Source of the DNA: Oncomelania hupensis
Lineage: Eukaryota; Mollusca; Gastropoda; Littorinimorpha; Pomatiopsidae
Assembly (NCBI GenBank): GCA_036898135.1
Contig: CM072513.1
Coordinates: 81,568,820 to 81,632,819 of the forward strand
Length of the DNA: 64,000 nt
Reading direction: 5' to 3'
Numbering within the stretch: position 1 is the first letter of the stretch; each line of letters starts with the position of its first letter. The notes below the pieces were generated by a model that made no database searches, had not been told where the DNA came from, and was given only the letters and a program-made list of their open reading frames with translations. Both the position numbers and the translations under genes were made by a program. Positions 52,701 to 61,800 of the stretch are shown in pieces.

Positions 52701-54446
52701 ACCAGTGTCAACTAAATTAAGAGCTTTAAAAAAACTCCATATATATATTTTTTTTCTGACTGAGTGAGGTACATCGAATGGCCAGGGGGGGGGGGGGGGT
52801 TCCGGAACCCAGGAACCCCCCCCCCCCCCCAGATCCGGCCCTGAGATGATCGTTTAACCAGCGTACTCCATCTTTCGCTGTCCTCAGCAATCCTCATGGC
52901 TTCGCTCATTGTGTCAAGCCAGTCCATTAACGATTGTTGTCGGTCTCCCTTTTCTTCTGCCTCTTTGCACTGTGCCTTGCAGGAAGGTCTTCGGAGTTTC
53001 CGTTTCTTCACCACTGTGAGAATGTCATCATGTTGTCCAATGGCTTGTGTGATGGTCTCTCGGACTTCGTCGTTGGTGATGTGCTGAGTATAGGAAATGA
53101 CTAGAAGTCTTCTGTAGCACCTCATCTCATTCCTTTGTATTCTTCGTTGTAGATCTTCTGTGAGGGTCCATGTTTTTCAAGCGTATAGGAAGATGGAGAT
53201 GATAAGGGAGCGCAGCAGCCTTACATTGGAATGTAGACTGATGGTCCTGTCTTTCCAAATCGGCTTCAACCTTGTCAGGGCAGCAGTTGTTTGTGCTATC
53301 CTGTAGAGGACCTTCTGTCGGGACCCATTGTCTGATAAAATGGCAACTAAATATTTGAAGCTATGCACTGTGTTGAGGGGGACCTTGGACTTTGATGCCC
53401 GTGTTGATGCCATTGGTGAACCAGTTTCCGATGGCGCTGTTGTGGAGGACTGCACTAGTAGCCTTGTCATACAGGCTTTTGATGGCTTCAATAATGATGT
53501 TGTATGCTCTCATGGTTGCCCACAGAGCTGCATGCCAGACTCTGTCAAACGCCTTCTTGAAGTCTACAAACACATGATAAAGATGTTGTTGGTGCTGTAG
53601 GTATTTCTCGCAGATTATTCTGAGGTTGAAAATCTGTTCAGTGGTACTTCGTCCAGCCCTGAATCCTGCTTGCTCTTCAGCTATGATTAATTCAGTTTGG
53701 GGTTTCAACCTGTTGAATATTATTTTCAGAAGGACCCAACTCGGATGGCTGATGAGGCTGATGGTGCGGTAATTTTCACATTCCTGAAGGTTACCCTTTT
53801 TGGGAAAAGTGATGACAAGCGACTGGGTCCATGGTGTAGGCCACTCCCCGCTGTGCTAGATCTTGTGACTGACGTAGCACAGTGTGTCTCACTGAAGTTA
53901 CACTGTGCTATTGACGTCACACGTAAACTGATGCCACACTTAATCTGATGTCACATCATCATATTGACGTTCCCATTTATTAACCTGACGTCACATCATC
54001 GTACTGACGTCACATTATTACACTGAGGTCACATAATTGCACGGACGTCTCATTATTACACTGAGGTTTCACTGTTGCTACACTGACGTCACATTATTAC
54101 ACTGAGGTTTCACTGTTGCTACACTGACGTCTCATTATTACACTGAGGTTTCACTGTTGCTACACTGACGTCTCATTATTACACTGAGGTTTCGCTGTTG
54201 CTACACTGATGTCACATTATTACACTGAGGTTTCAATGTTGCTACACTGACGCCACACTCTAGCACTGGCGTCACTCTGTGTCGTAGAGAATGAGCGGTT
54301 CGAGTTGGTGCTTGCGGAGCCCAAATGGCAGATGGAAAACGAAGAGCTGGCTGGCGTGGACCTGATACAGCCCTACCCTGACAGGCCCTACCCTCCGCCA
54401 TTCATTGACAGGGTTAATGCCGCGCCATTCGTCGACGTGGTCGATG
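42302..54446 (+). CDS. Host gene: protein with two tandem WSC domains (8 exons, 3' incomplete)
   Basis: Inferred exons are 42302-42420 (end uncertain), 44274-44348 (start uncertain), 45660-45798, 46943-46987, 49146-49372, 51480-51642, 52180-52254 and 54288-54446. All have AG/GT borders, and from 44348 on the phases agree at every junction (0,1,1,0,1,1). Exons 1-3 encode one WSC domain and exons 5-6 a second; each domain is split at the same phase-0 point and ends with phase 1, as after domain duplication. WSC domains are Cys-rich, extracellular and probably carbohydrate-binding. Exon 4 is a 15-residue linker. Exons 7-8 encode a Pro-rich region I do not recognise. No stop codon is reached, so the gene continues to the right, past the BEL element or beyond the window. 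Product identity beyond 'WSC-domain protein' is unknown. Confidence 0.75.
42588..43072 (-). repeat. Dispersed repeat E, copy 1 (intronic)
   Basis: Closely related to 45975-46465 over ~480 bp: 'gccgaaacaaccctagtgg', 'tttacaaaaacaaaatagat', 'cataggaagccc', 'tttcaagaaaaaaggtaggt', 'gacagcgacagtgg'. Microsatellite-like tetranucleotides at the left end (gttagttagtta) suggest the 3' tail of a minus-strand retroelement. No coding domain. Confidence 0.7.
43076..43302. repeat. (GAT)n microsatellites
   Basis: Two ATG/GAT tracts (43079-43152 and 43214-43299) are separated by a segment (caacatgagatgcgggagca ...) that recurs at ~42525 and ~44228. Confidence 0.9.
43381..44110. repeat. Dispersed repeat F with telomere-like motifs
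   Basis: The pieces 'cttcaaagtatactttgggc' (43381, 43857) and 'gtgacggaaagagcgga' (43442, 43890) recur about 450-480 bp apart. Three foldback segments of the form gggtaagggttag ... ccctagccctaaccc lie at ~43477-43522, 43926-43970 and 44004-44058. Part of F (about 43540-43720) recurs inverted at 63790-63985. Confidence 0.65.
44274..44348 (+). CDS. WSC gene exon: middle of WSC domain 1
   Basis: Encodes [20 protein letters not shown] and YAALQ, matching the WSC consensus (MTxxxCxxxCxxxxYxYxxLQ). The donor is ctgcag|gtgtgt, phase 0. The acceptor is uncertain: 44274 (after aag) or 44281 (after cctcag). Confidence 0.65.
44343..44870. repeat. GT-rich minisatellite (~28 bp)
   Basis: Units of 'tgtatgtgtgtatatgtgcg' plus 'tgtgtgtc'. 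It starts immediately at the donor of the exon ending at 44348. Cys/Val-rich frames on + and Thr/His-rich frames on - are artefacts. Confidence 0.92.
44965..45215. repeat. 31-bp minisatellite (intronic)
   Basis: Eight units of 'gtgacctagctgttgttagc' plus 'ccatacaacga', almost invariant. Confidence 0.92.
45310..45425. repeat. ~48-bp short tandem repeat (intronic)
   Basis: Two to three units of 'gtgaatcccctcacttcatc' with 'tcgtgacac.g.cgaacagac'. Confidence 0.7.
45526..45659. repeat. Repeated acceptor-like units before the exon at 45660
   Basis: Variants of 'acacctgttacag' and 'gggttgtgtgttacag' recur at least five times and end in the acceptor used at 45658-45659. Confidence 0.6.
45660..45798 (+). 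CDS. WSC gene exon: end of WSC domain 1
   Basis: Acceptor cctgttacag, donor acacag|gtagcg; phase 0 in, 1 out. Encodes [13 protein letters not shown] ... [20 protein letters not shown] then VYNT, a textbook WSC ending (CYC, C-x3-C, CGG, SVY). Confidence 0.85.
45975..46465 (-). repeat. Dispersed repeat E, copy 2 (intronic)
   Basis: Second copy of the repeat at 42588-43072, preceded by (GATT)n at 45956-45970, again as if by the 3' tail of a minus-strand retroelement. Confidence 0.7.
46733..46800. repeat. (TAG)n microsatellite
   Basis: About 22 TAG units, followed by a CAT/CAT-CGT-rich patch. Confidence 0.92.
46943..46987 (+). CDS. WSC gene exon: 15-codon linker
   Basis: Acceptor tacgtacag, donor tctagag|gtgagt; phase 1 to 1. 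Encodes [14 protein letters not shown] between the two WSC domains. Confidence 0.65.
47360..47590. repeat. 45-bp minisatellite, left block (intronic)
   Basis: Four to five units of 'gcaatgttgccttaggtctg' plus 'ttgtgtactgtgatatcagt', the same family as 48330-49135. Confidence 0.9.
47957..48066 (+). pseudogene. tRNA-like sequence (Ser/Leu type), probably a SINE head or pseudogene
   Basis: A-box-like 'gtggccaagtgggctaagg' (~47970-47988) and a B box 'ggttcgagcc' (48044-48053) have the longer spacing of class II tRNAs. The T stem and acceptor stem do not pair well, so a functional tRNA is unlikely. Confidence 0.45.
48067..48329. other. Intronic non-coding stretch
   Basis: Nothing recognised. Confidence 0.4.
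48330..49135. repeat. 45-bp minisatellite containing splice-acceptor-like units (intronic)
   Basis: About 18 units of 'gtatagagcaatgttgcttt' followed by 'aggtctgttgtgtacgttgg' and 'tatca'. Two positions (48780-48830 and the last unit) carry the longer form 'gtgtgcttgcctcaggtctg', which in the last unit is the genuine acceptor and first codons of the exon at 49146. Confidence 0.92.
49146..49372 (+). CDS. WSC gene exon: first half of WSC domain 2
   Basis: Acceptor tgcttgcctcag, donor ctcagg|gtaggt; phase 1 in, 0 out. Encodes [17 protein letters not shown] ... [15 protein letters not shown]. It is longer than a usual WSC first half, with an insertion between the Gly-Cys start and the C-x3-C pair. 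Confidence 0.75.
49520..49852. repeat. Degenerate TGTATGATG minisatellite (intronic)
   Basis: Variants of 'gtgtgatgtatgatgt' lie on both sides of the SINE/transposon compound insertion; the regular part is at 50979-51470. Confidence 0.7.
49853..50239 (-). mobile_element. SINE copy, minus strand, head missing
   Basis: Reverse complement of the SINE at 2401 from its (TAAA)n tail up to about the B box. The similarity stops exactly where the truncated TIR transposon starts (about 50240). Confidence 0.85.
50240..50978. mobile_element. TIR DNA transposon, copy 3, one end lost
   Basis: Inverted relative to copy 1 and matching about 35784-36520 of it. The right end carries the intact terminal repeat (gatatacttgtg at 50978). 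The left end stops inside the element at the junction with the SINE. Confidence 0.85.
50979..51470. repeat. ~78-bp minisatellite (intronic)
   Basis: About six units of 'gtgttgtatgatgtatgttg', 'tgtgatgtttgatgtaagca' and 'gtgtgaagtatgatgtatgt', running up to the acceptor at 51478-51479. Confidence 0.9.
51480..51642 (+). CDS. WSC gene exon: second half of WSC domain 2
   Basis: Acceptor tacgatttgcag, donor cgcaca|gtgagt; phase 0 in, 1 out, the same as the equivalent exon at 45660. Encodes [25 protein letters not shown] and [10 protein letters not shown]. The usual CGG is replaced by CVGH. Confidence 0.8.
51650..51850. repeat. (CA)n-rich repeat after the exon donor
   Basis: CACA/AACA repeats start a few bases after the donor at 51643. 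Confidence 0.9.
51955..52160. repeat. ~20-bp CAGTCAGTGTGT minisatellite
   Basis: Units of 'cagtcagtgtgtcagccagt' and shorter (CAGT)n pieces fill the intron before 52180. Confidence 0.85.
52180..52254 (+). CDS. WSC gene exon: post-WSC region
   Basis: Acceptor gtgtgtttcag, donor tttccac|gtaaat; phase 1 to 1. Encodes [19 protein letters not shown] then YPDFP; no family recognised. Confidence 0.6.
52290..52400. repeat. (CA)n microsatellite after exon 52180-52254
   Basis: CA repeats with CCCA and CGCA interruptions. Confidence 0.92.
52538..53873 (-). mobile_element. RTE-like LINE, 5'-truncated copy C
   Basis: Minus-strand counterpart of copy A, with the same 5' limit to within a few bases and RT pieces in several frames ([64 protein letters not shown]). 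Part of the palm region between the motif A piece and the terminal piece is deleted, so it is a pseudogene. It is interrupted near its 3' end by the small TIR element at 52583-52843 and lies in an intron of the WSC gene. Confidence 0.75.
52583..52843. mobile_element. 261-bp MITE-like element nested in LINE copy C
   Basis: Ends cagggccggatc and its complement gatccggccctg; flanking agatg on both sides (52578-52582, 52844-52848). It has G- and C-runs next to both ends. The LINE sequence reads through cleanly once it is removed. CAGGG ends resemble hAT termini, but the duplication is 5 (or 6) bp rather than 8. Confidence 0.7.
53880..54265. repeat. ~41-bp minisatellite (intronic)
   Basis: Units of 'cactgaggtttcactgttgc' plus 'tacactgacgtctcattatta'. 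They become irregular towards 53900 and end shortly before the acceptor at 54286. Confidence 0.88.
54288..54446 (+). CDS. WSC gene exon: Pro-rich post-WSC region
   Basis: Acceptor tgtgtcgtag, donor gtcgatg|gtagta; phase 1 to 1. Encodes [19 protein letters not shown] then a stretch with [10 protein letters not shown]. It is immediately followed by an intronic (TAG)n tract. The continuation lies outside what I can see. Confidence 0.6.
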
Positions 54447-54481
54447 GTAGTAGTAGTTGTAGTTGTAGTAGTAGAAGTAGA

Positions 54482-54549
<68 letters not shown>

Positions 54550-54550
54550 C
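54447..54550. repeat. (TAG)n after the last exon
   Basis: Starts at the donor of the exon ending 54446 and runs for about 100 bp. Confidence 0.92.
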
Positions 54551-54658
54551 CCGATACACATCTATTCAGACTCCTTTAAGGAGTCTGAAAGAGCCTAGGC
54601 CAGGAGAGGTTTAACCAGTCATGGCAGCAACTGGCACACTCTGCTAGATACCTTAAAG

Positions 54659-55749
54659 TTTTGCTGCCTCTCACGTACCCAACGCTGAACACGGCTTTTA
54701 ATGGATGATTTTTATTACCCAAACAGTGCCGTAAAACTGAAACATTCAAAATATCACACACACAGAACATTTATTATTAAAACTGATAAAAGATTAAGTA
54801 AGAGTAGAACATGACGTTAATTTTCACAATAATTAATCCAAACATTAACACGAAGCACAACTTCACACACACAGTTGCCACAGCAAAATGAACAACAAAT
54901 TACAATCCATATGACAATGATAATTCACAACAATAAACATGACCAGGTGTACACCACTGGCATCAAGCATCCATCCACAAACATAAAAAATTGAGCTTAG
55001 CTCACTCAGTAAAATAATTTATTTTAAGACAAAATATTTACTCGTCATTATTATTACCTCATTGGCCTACGTACGTGTTGAATAAGCAGCAAAGGGGATG
55101 ACGACCAACTTCACACCGACGCATCGTTTCCTAGCCAAGTGAACACAATATTGTAGATATCACAAACTGTCAATCGCAACTTTCTTCAATAAAGGCAGAC
55201 AACTCATACCTTCACTTTTCATTTATATTACATTTATCTCTCTTTCTCATCCTTTCTCCTATATTTATTTTTATCAACGTTATAAAAAGGTTTTCGTTCA
55301 GCATAAAAGATTAATACGTTAAAACTGTTTCAATAAATTAATAAAAAGGATTCATAACTTCTCATACAAAAAGAATAATCACACCTTACTTCTGCGAGCA
55401 CGAGGAAGAGACAATTCAACTCGACCAAGCAGCAGGACATCACCAACGAGTGTTCACATCGACCAAAAATACTCTCAAAACTCGTCGATTTTAACATAGC
55501 TACTAAAAAATTCCTACGCGGCAATCTAAAAGAAAAATTAATACATATGTGCAAAATGATATAAGCAATATATTTAATCTAAACAAATACACAACCCACA
55601 TAAAAAATGTAATGATAATAAATTACTAACAATGAAAACAAAAATAGAAAATAGACGAACTACTTTCTGAACAGTGACACCATTATTTCGAAGTGAGTAC
55701 AGGCGCCCGACTAGATACAGGCGAACGCTGAAAATTTGCGGCAGCAACA
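54659..55749 (-). repeat. 3' LTR of the BEL element
   Basis: 1,091 bp, same length as the 5' LTR. Its outer end reads ttttgctgcc instead of tgttgctgcc, so the last dinucleotide of the element (minus strand) is AA rather than CA. Confidence 0.92.
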
Positions 55750-55762
55750 CTCCCCACCAAAA
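55750..55762 (-). other. Polypurine tract of the BEL element
   Basis: On the minus strand, ttttggtggggag directly precedes the 3' LTR. Confidence 0.65.
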
Positions 55763-55883
55763 TCATATTTAAATGATTTGAATGATGTTAAAAACAAATC
55801 CCATTTTGACTAACTTAAAAAACGAGGGCTTAAAAAAAGTCACTCTATTCCTGTGCTCTAAACATCCAACTATAAATGCTGTC

Positions 55884-58800
55884 CTATCCATGCACTGGAA
55901 GTACAATTAATTTGTGAACCGGTCTCTCCACATAGACTCTCTGCCGCTGTGGTTTGCCCTTTTCATCGAGTTCATGGGTAGCCATCAACAGTCGAACCTT
56001 TCTGACAAGCCCGTCGTCACTCAAGTGGGTTTCAACTACCCTGGCAATTTTCCAGTCACTCCTACAGGCTCCCTCATCCTGTAGAAGAACAACCTCGTCC
56101 TTATTGATGCTGCGCTGCTGCTGCTGCCAAATATTTCTTTCCTGCAGTGTGTTCAAGTATTCCCTTCTCCATCTGCTCCAGAACACATTTACCAGATATT
56201 GTACTCTTCTCCACCGTTTCTTCAGAAACAAATCTTCCTTAACAAAATTTCCTGGGGGTGGAGGCATAATGATTCCAGACTTCATGGTCAGAATGTGGTT
56301 GGGTGTGAGGGGAAGGGGCCCATCAGCTCTCTCAAGGTTCTCCACTGTAAGTGGTCTGCTGTTAACAATCGCCATTGCTTCGTACATGAGGGTCCTGAGT
56401 GATGAAGTATCTAGCCGTCCGGCTGAGTGATCCAAAATGCCTGTGAGAACGTTTCGGATGTTCCGAATTTGCCTTTCCCATACTCCTCCCATGTGACTGG
56501 CCGAAGGTGGGTTGAACTTAAATTCGCAGTCAGTTTCTAACAGTTTTGATGCAATGGCCTTCTGATCTAAGTTCTCGAGATTCCTTTTTAGTTCATGTTG
56601 AGCACCAATGAAGTTTGAACCTTGATCACAGCGGATCATGCGGACTTTGCCTCTCAGTGCTATAAAGCATCTCAGACCGTTCAGGAAAGCGTCCGTTGTC
56701 AGATCATCCAATACTTCAATGTGTACTGCTCTTGAGGCTAAGCAAGTGATAATGAGGCCGTACCTTTTGAGCTCCTTGCGGCCTTCTCTGACAAGAAATG
56801 GTCCAAAGCAGTCAAGACCACAGTAGGTGAATGGTGGAGAAGGCTCTACTCTTTCCTCCGGAAGGTCTGCCATCTTTTGACCTCTAACCTTTCCACGATT
56901 CTTGGCACAGGGTACACAATGGTTGATCAATGAAGATACAATCCTCCTGCAGCCGACAATCCAATACCCTTTGGAACGGATTTCGTTGATTGTCATGTTT
57001 CGACCTTGGTGGCCTGTTTTTCCATGAATGTGCCGAGCGATGAGATATGACAGGTGGCTATTTTTAGGCAGGATGACAGGGTGCTTGACGCTATACGTTT
57101 CGGACGTCTTTCTGAGTCTTCCTCCCACTCGTACCAAGCCGTCCTTGTCCAGGAAGGGATCAAGATCCCTTAAAGAATTTGATCTAGCCTTACATTCTAC
57201 ATCTCCCTGGAATGCTTCCCTCTGAATGGTTCGGATTAGATTTCTTTCTGCTAACTGACGTGCTTCCAGATCTGAAATTTGCTGTTTATGCTTTTGCATG
57301 CAGCACCTGATAATAACGGTCACTGCTTCCAGGACGTTCTGATAGCTGGAAAACCTTCTGATTCTTTCTTCAAAGCTGGCAAACTGCGACTTGAATGTTG
57401 CGCAGACAGTAACCGATTTCACTTCACTGTCACTAGAGGAAATCTTAAAGTCCATCGCATCTGTCGTGATTTGTTTTTGCCAAAGAAAATCAGGTCCTTT
57501 GAGCCAGTTTGTTGTGGGTATTACATCAACAGGCAAACCACGAGAGGCATGGTCTGCTGGGTTCTCAGAAGTGCTGACGTAATTCCACTGTTCAGGCCGA
57601 GACACCTGTCGAATTTGCTCCACTCTATTTGCAACGAACATGTGGAACCTTGCTGTCTCATTCTTGATATACCCCAGAACAATCTTAGAGTCAGTCCAAT
57701 AGTAATGAGTTATGTCTGGATAGTTCAGTTCAGCATTCAGGAACGCTGCAGACTTCACTGACAAGACGGCAGCCTGAAGCTCCAGTCTTGGCACCGTGGT
57801 ACCTTTCAGTGGAACAACTCGAGCCTTGCCCAGGACCAGAGAGCAATGTACTTTCTCATTTTTGTCTTTGAGGCGCAGGTAGGAACACTGCCCATATCCA
57901 GTCAGTGATGCATCAGAGAAGTGATGCAACTGAATTTCAGCAAAAGTTCCAAAACCTTTGGGCTGATAACATCTTGGTACCTGGAAGTCCTGAAGTTTTT
58001 GAAGACCAGTCGTCCACATCTCCCACTCTGGACGAAGATTTTCTGGAATGGGATGATCCCAGCTCATCTTTTCTTTACACATGATTTGAAGAATTTGTCT
58101 TCCCTTGAGAACGACGGGTGCTATGAAGCCCAATGGGTCATATACTGATGCTACCGTGGCCAGCATTCCACGACGAGTCGACGGTCTGTCTTTAAGCTCA
58201 AACTTGAAACAGAAGCTGTCTGATTCTGTGCACCACTGCAGACCCAAAGTTCTTTCAATGGTACGCTTCCTGTCGTCAGCATCTACAGTAGTATTTGCAG
58301 TCTTTCCTCGTTCCGATTCTGGAACGCTTTTCATAACATCTGGATCGTTTGATACTATTTTGTGTAGCCTCAGGTTACCTTTAGCACAGATGAGTCGAGC
58401 CTTCTGAAGAATGTCAATAGCGACCTCTGTGGTTGGCTCTCCTCGAAGACCATCATCCACATAGAAATCCCTCCGGAGGAAGTCTGCAGCCTCCTCCCCC
58501 AGGTGTTGGTAATCAGTAGCCAGCTGTTTCAATGCGAAGTTGGCACACCCAGGTGAGGATGACGCACCAAACAAGTGGACCCTCATACAGTAATCAGCTG
58601 GGGGCCTTGAGAGGTCCCCATCTTCCCACCACAAGAAACGAAGATAGTCCTGGTGTTGACTCATTACTCGGAACTGATGATACATTCTTTCTACGTCGCA
58701 AGTGAAAGCTACAGGCCCTTTTCTAAAGCGACAAAGAACGCCAACCAGGGAGCTGATGAGGTCCGGACCCTGTAGAAGGTGATCATTGATACACGTTCCT

Positions 58801-61800
58801 TGGTAGCGTGCACTACAGTCAAAGACAACTCTAATTTTGTCTGGTTTCTGAGGATGATACACTCCATGGTGTGGAATGTACCATTGGTTAGGCGTGTTCA
58901 TCTCGTCAAATGGGACCTTCACTGCGTCGCCATGTTCTAACACAGCTTTCATGAAGGTTTTGTAATGTTCATAGTACTCTGGTCTCTTCAAGAACTGTTT
59001 CTTTAAAGCTAATGCTCGATGCAGAGCTGCCTGTCTATTGTTTGGCAACCGTGGCTCTCCATTTCTGAATGGAAGTGGCATTTCATAATACCCATCTGAT
59101 CTCTGATGAATACCTTCTTCAAGGAGTTTAAGAAACTTTCTGTCCTCCTGCGACATCTTGTGAGCAGAATCTGGATCCTTAAAGTCTTGCTCCATGAGCA
59201 TGATCAAATCTGATGCAGAGACCTCCTCGGTGTGCGTCTTAAAGACGTATGTCACCAAGCCGTCAGTCTGACATGAAGAGGGAGAGTTCCCTTGCATGAC
59301 CACCCTGTGCGAGATCCCCATGTTATCAAATCTTTGTGAGTCAATGTTAACACCCCCAACAACACTCCAGCCAAGTTCAGTCTCAACAGCATAAGGCTGA
59401 TTGTCTGCACCGATGATGCAGTTCAGGGGTGCCAAAGCTCTAGGACAATTGTACCCAATTAACAGTCCAACTGGGCAGCTCTGTTTCGGTGGCAGAAGAC
59501 CCTCCAGGCCACTCAAGTGAGGCCAACCGGTCACAGTCTCTAAGGAAGGAATGTGTTCTTCGTCCACAGGGATGCAGTCTCTTGAGTAAGTTACAGGTAA
59601 AGTCACTGTGGTTTTGGCATTAAAACCTCTAACTCTCAAGTTTTGGTACTTTTGACAGGAGACTGTAACACCACTATGTGTCATGGTTGTTAGTCTTAGA
59701 GTAGCTGGTTCTGATGAAGCCTGCAGATCGTCCGCCACAGAATCCAGGATAAAAGTGGAATCCGACATAGTGTCCAATAGGGCGTAGACCAGCAATTCTT
59801 TGTCTGGATTTACTTCAGTCGACAGAAACACTGGCACGATCATTGCTGTCAAACTAGTTTCTGCATTTGAAAAGGTTTTGTTACATGTTCCTTTGATTTC
59901 ATGAACTAGTTTTTCTTGGGGAATTTGTGCATTACTTGACTCACGGTCATTCTTTGGCACTGTTGATTGCTCTTTCTTATTTCTCTGACCGTTTGTCCAT
60001 TTTGGTTCATTGTTCTGCTGCACACCTTTAGACGATCGCCCATTGTCAAAGATCTGTCCATCCTCATGCAAACTTGTGGGGTGTCTTTTGCCACACTTAC
60101 TACATGTACTTCTGTTAATGCATTGTTTTGACATATGTCCCTGCCTGAGGCAACCAAAACAAAGTTTTTCCTTTTTCACAAATTCCTGTTTGTCCGTCAT
60201 TTCTTTTTTCATGAATGTCCTACAGTCAGCCAATGAATGGCCTGGTTTCTTGCAAAACTGGCACGTTGATCTTTCTGGTAGCTGACTGTGTGTAGCGAAG
60301 ACTGTCTTCTGAGGTCGCGATGGTTGGTTACGTTGCATGTTTTGTGGCTTTGCATAAACCTGGCCCACAGCAGACTCTGTATTGAAGACAGGATCATTTG
60401 CTATCTCCGACTCCTCTGTCACGAATGACACAAACTCCCGAAATGACGGGTAACGAGAAAGTGTTTCTTTGACTTTGACTACTTTTCGTTTCCATCTGTT
60501 TTGAAGCCAATCTGGCAACTTTGCTGTGACCTTCTTTATTTCTCGTATGTCATTGAGAATCTGCAACTCAGCAATTTCTTTAGACGCTGCAAGGCATTGC
60601 AGGAGAAAGTCTGATAAATTACGCAAACCCTTTTTATCCTTGCTATGAACTGTCGGCCAAGTGTCTAACTTAGTGCGAAATGCCTCAGAAACAACTAGTG
60701 GATTACCGTATCTACCTTCCAGCACATTTTTGGCTGACTGGTAAGCATTTTCACTACGCAGAAGGAAGAAGCCACTGACAGCTTCTTTCGCTGCACCTCC
60801 CAAGTATCGCCTGAGGTAGTGAATTTTCTCCGCAGGAGGAATGTTTTTGTTTTCAATAAGGGTTGAGAAGGAAGTAATCCAATCTGGATACTGAAGAGGA
60901 TCGCCATAAAAAATGGATGGCTCGGGAACAGGCAGACGATTTAAGCTCATGGCTTGTGCCAATACCTGTGCTAAAGATGTGCTATGTTCTGGCTGTGAGG
61001 GTGGGCAAAACATTGGAGCCTCAGGTCGCAGTGTGAACTTATTCAGAGGATGTCGGTCTGGTGACAATTTATCCTCCTTCACCAAGTTCTGGTCAAATCT
61101 CACAGATGATCTCTGACTCTCCCAGTCAGAACGACTATCCTCCTCCTCTTCCAGAACCCTCAACTTGGCTTCTTCTGCTCTGAGCTTGGAAGCCAATCTT
61201 TCCTCATCCATTTTCCTTTTCAGAGTTAGCATTTTCCTTTCAGCTTCCATTCTCCGAAGTTTCTCTTCTAACTCTAACCTGTCAAGCTCTTCTTGCTGTA
61301 CGTTTTCAGTTTTCTGTGCCTCCAATTCTTGGCGTAATGCAGCCGCCTCAGCAGCAACAGCAACTCTTCTGGATGAGGCAGAAGATAATCTTGACCTCAC
61401 TGATGTTTCAGACCTGGCTGATATCCTAGATTTTAGAGAATTTGCTGTATTGGTCTGTGCTGTAGCAGCCACAATTCTGTTCATTGTGGAGACTGTAGTA
61501 GTCATGAGTTCACTCAAAGCTCTGTCGACATTCTCTTCCGACCCTAGCTCTTTGAGCCTATTTGCAGTTTCTTCCAAAGAACTGACTCTAGAGGTAATAT
61601 CCATTCTTCTAGCAATTAGTTCTTCCTCTACTATTACCTCCCCTTGAAACAAATTGTTAGTACTAGATAATAAGGCTAACAATTCAGAGTGACGAGCCCA
61701 AAAAGTCTTCGAAAGAATCTCTATGTTGTGCGCTTTACCCTTTTCAGTGAATTTTGGTTGGCGACTAGAATGTCTGAGTTCATCAAAAGATGTGGCTTCT

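Noticed and set aside
55330..55554. Small protein gene (identical frame at 63207-63431)
   Set aside because: It lies inside both LTRs of the BEL element and has no independent support.
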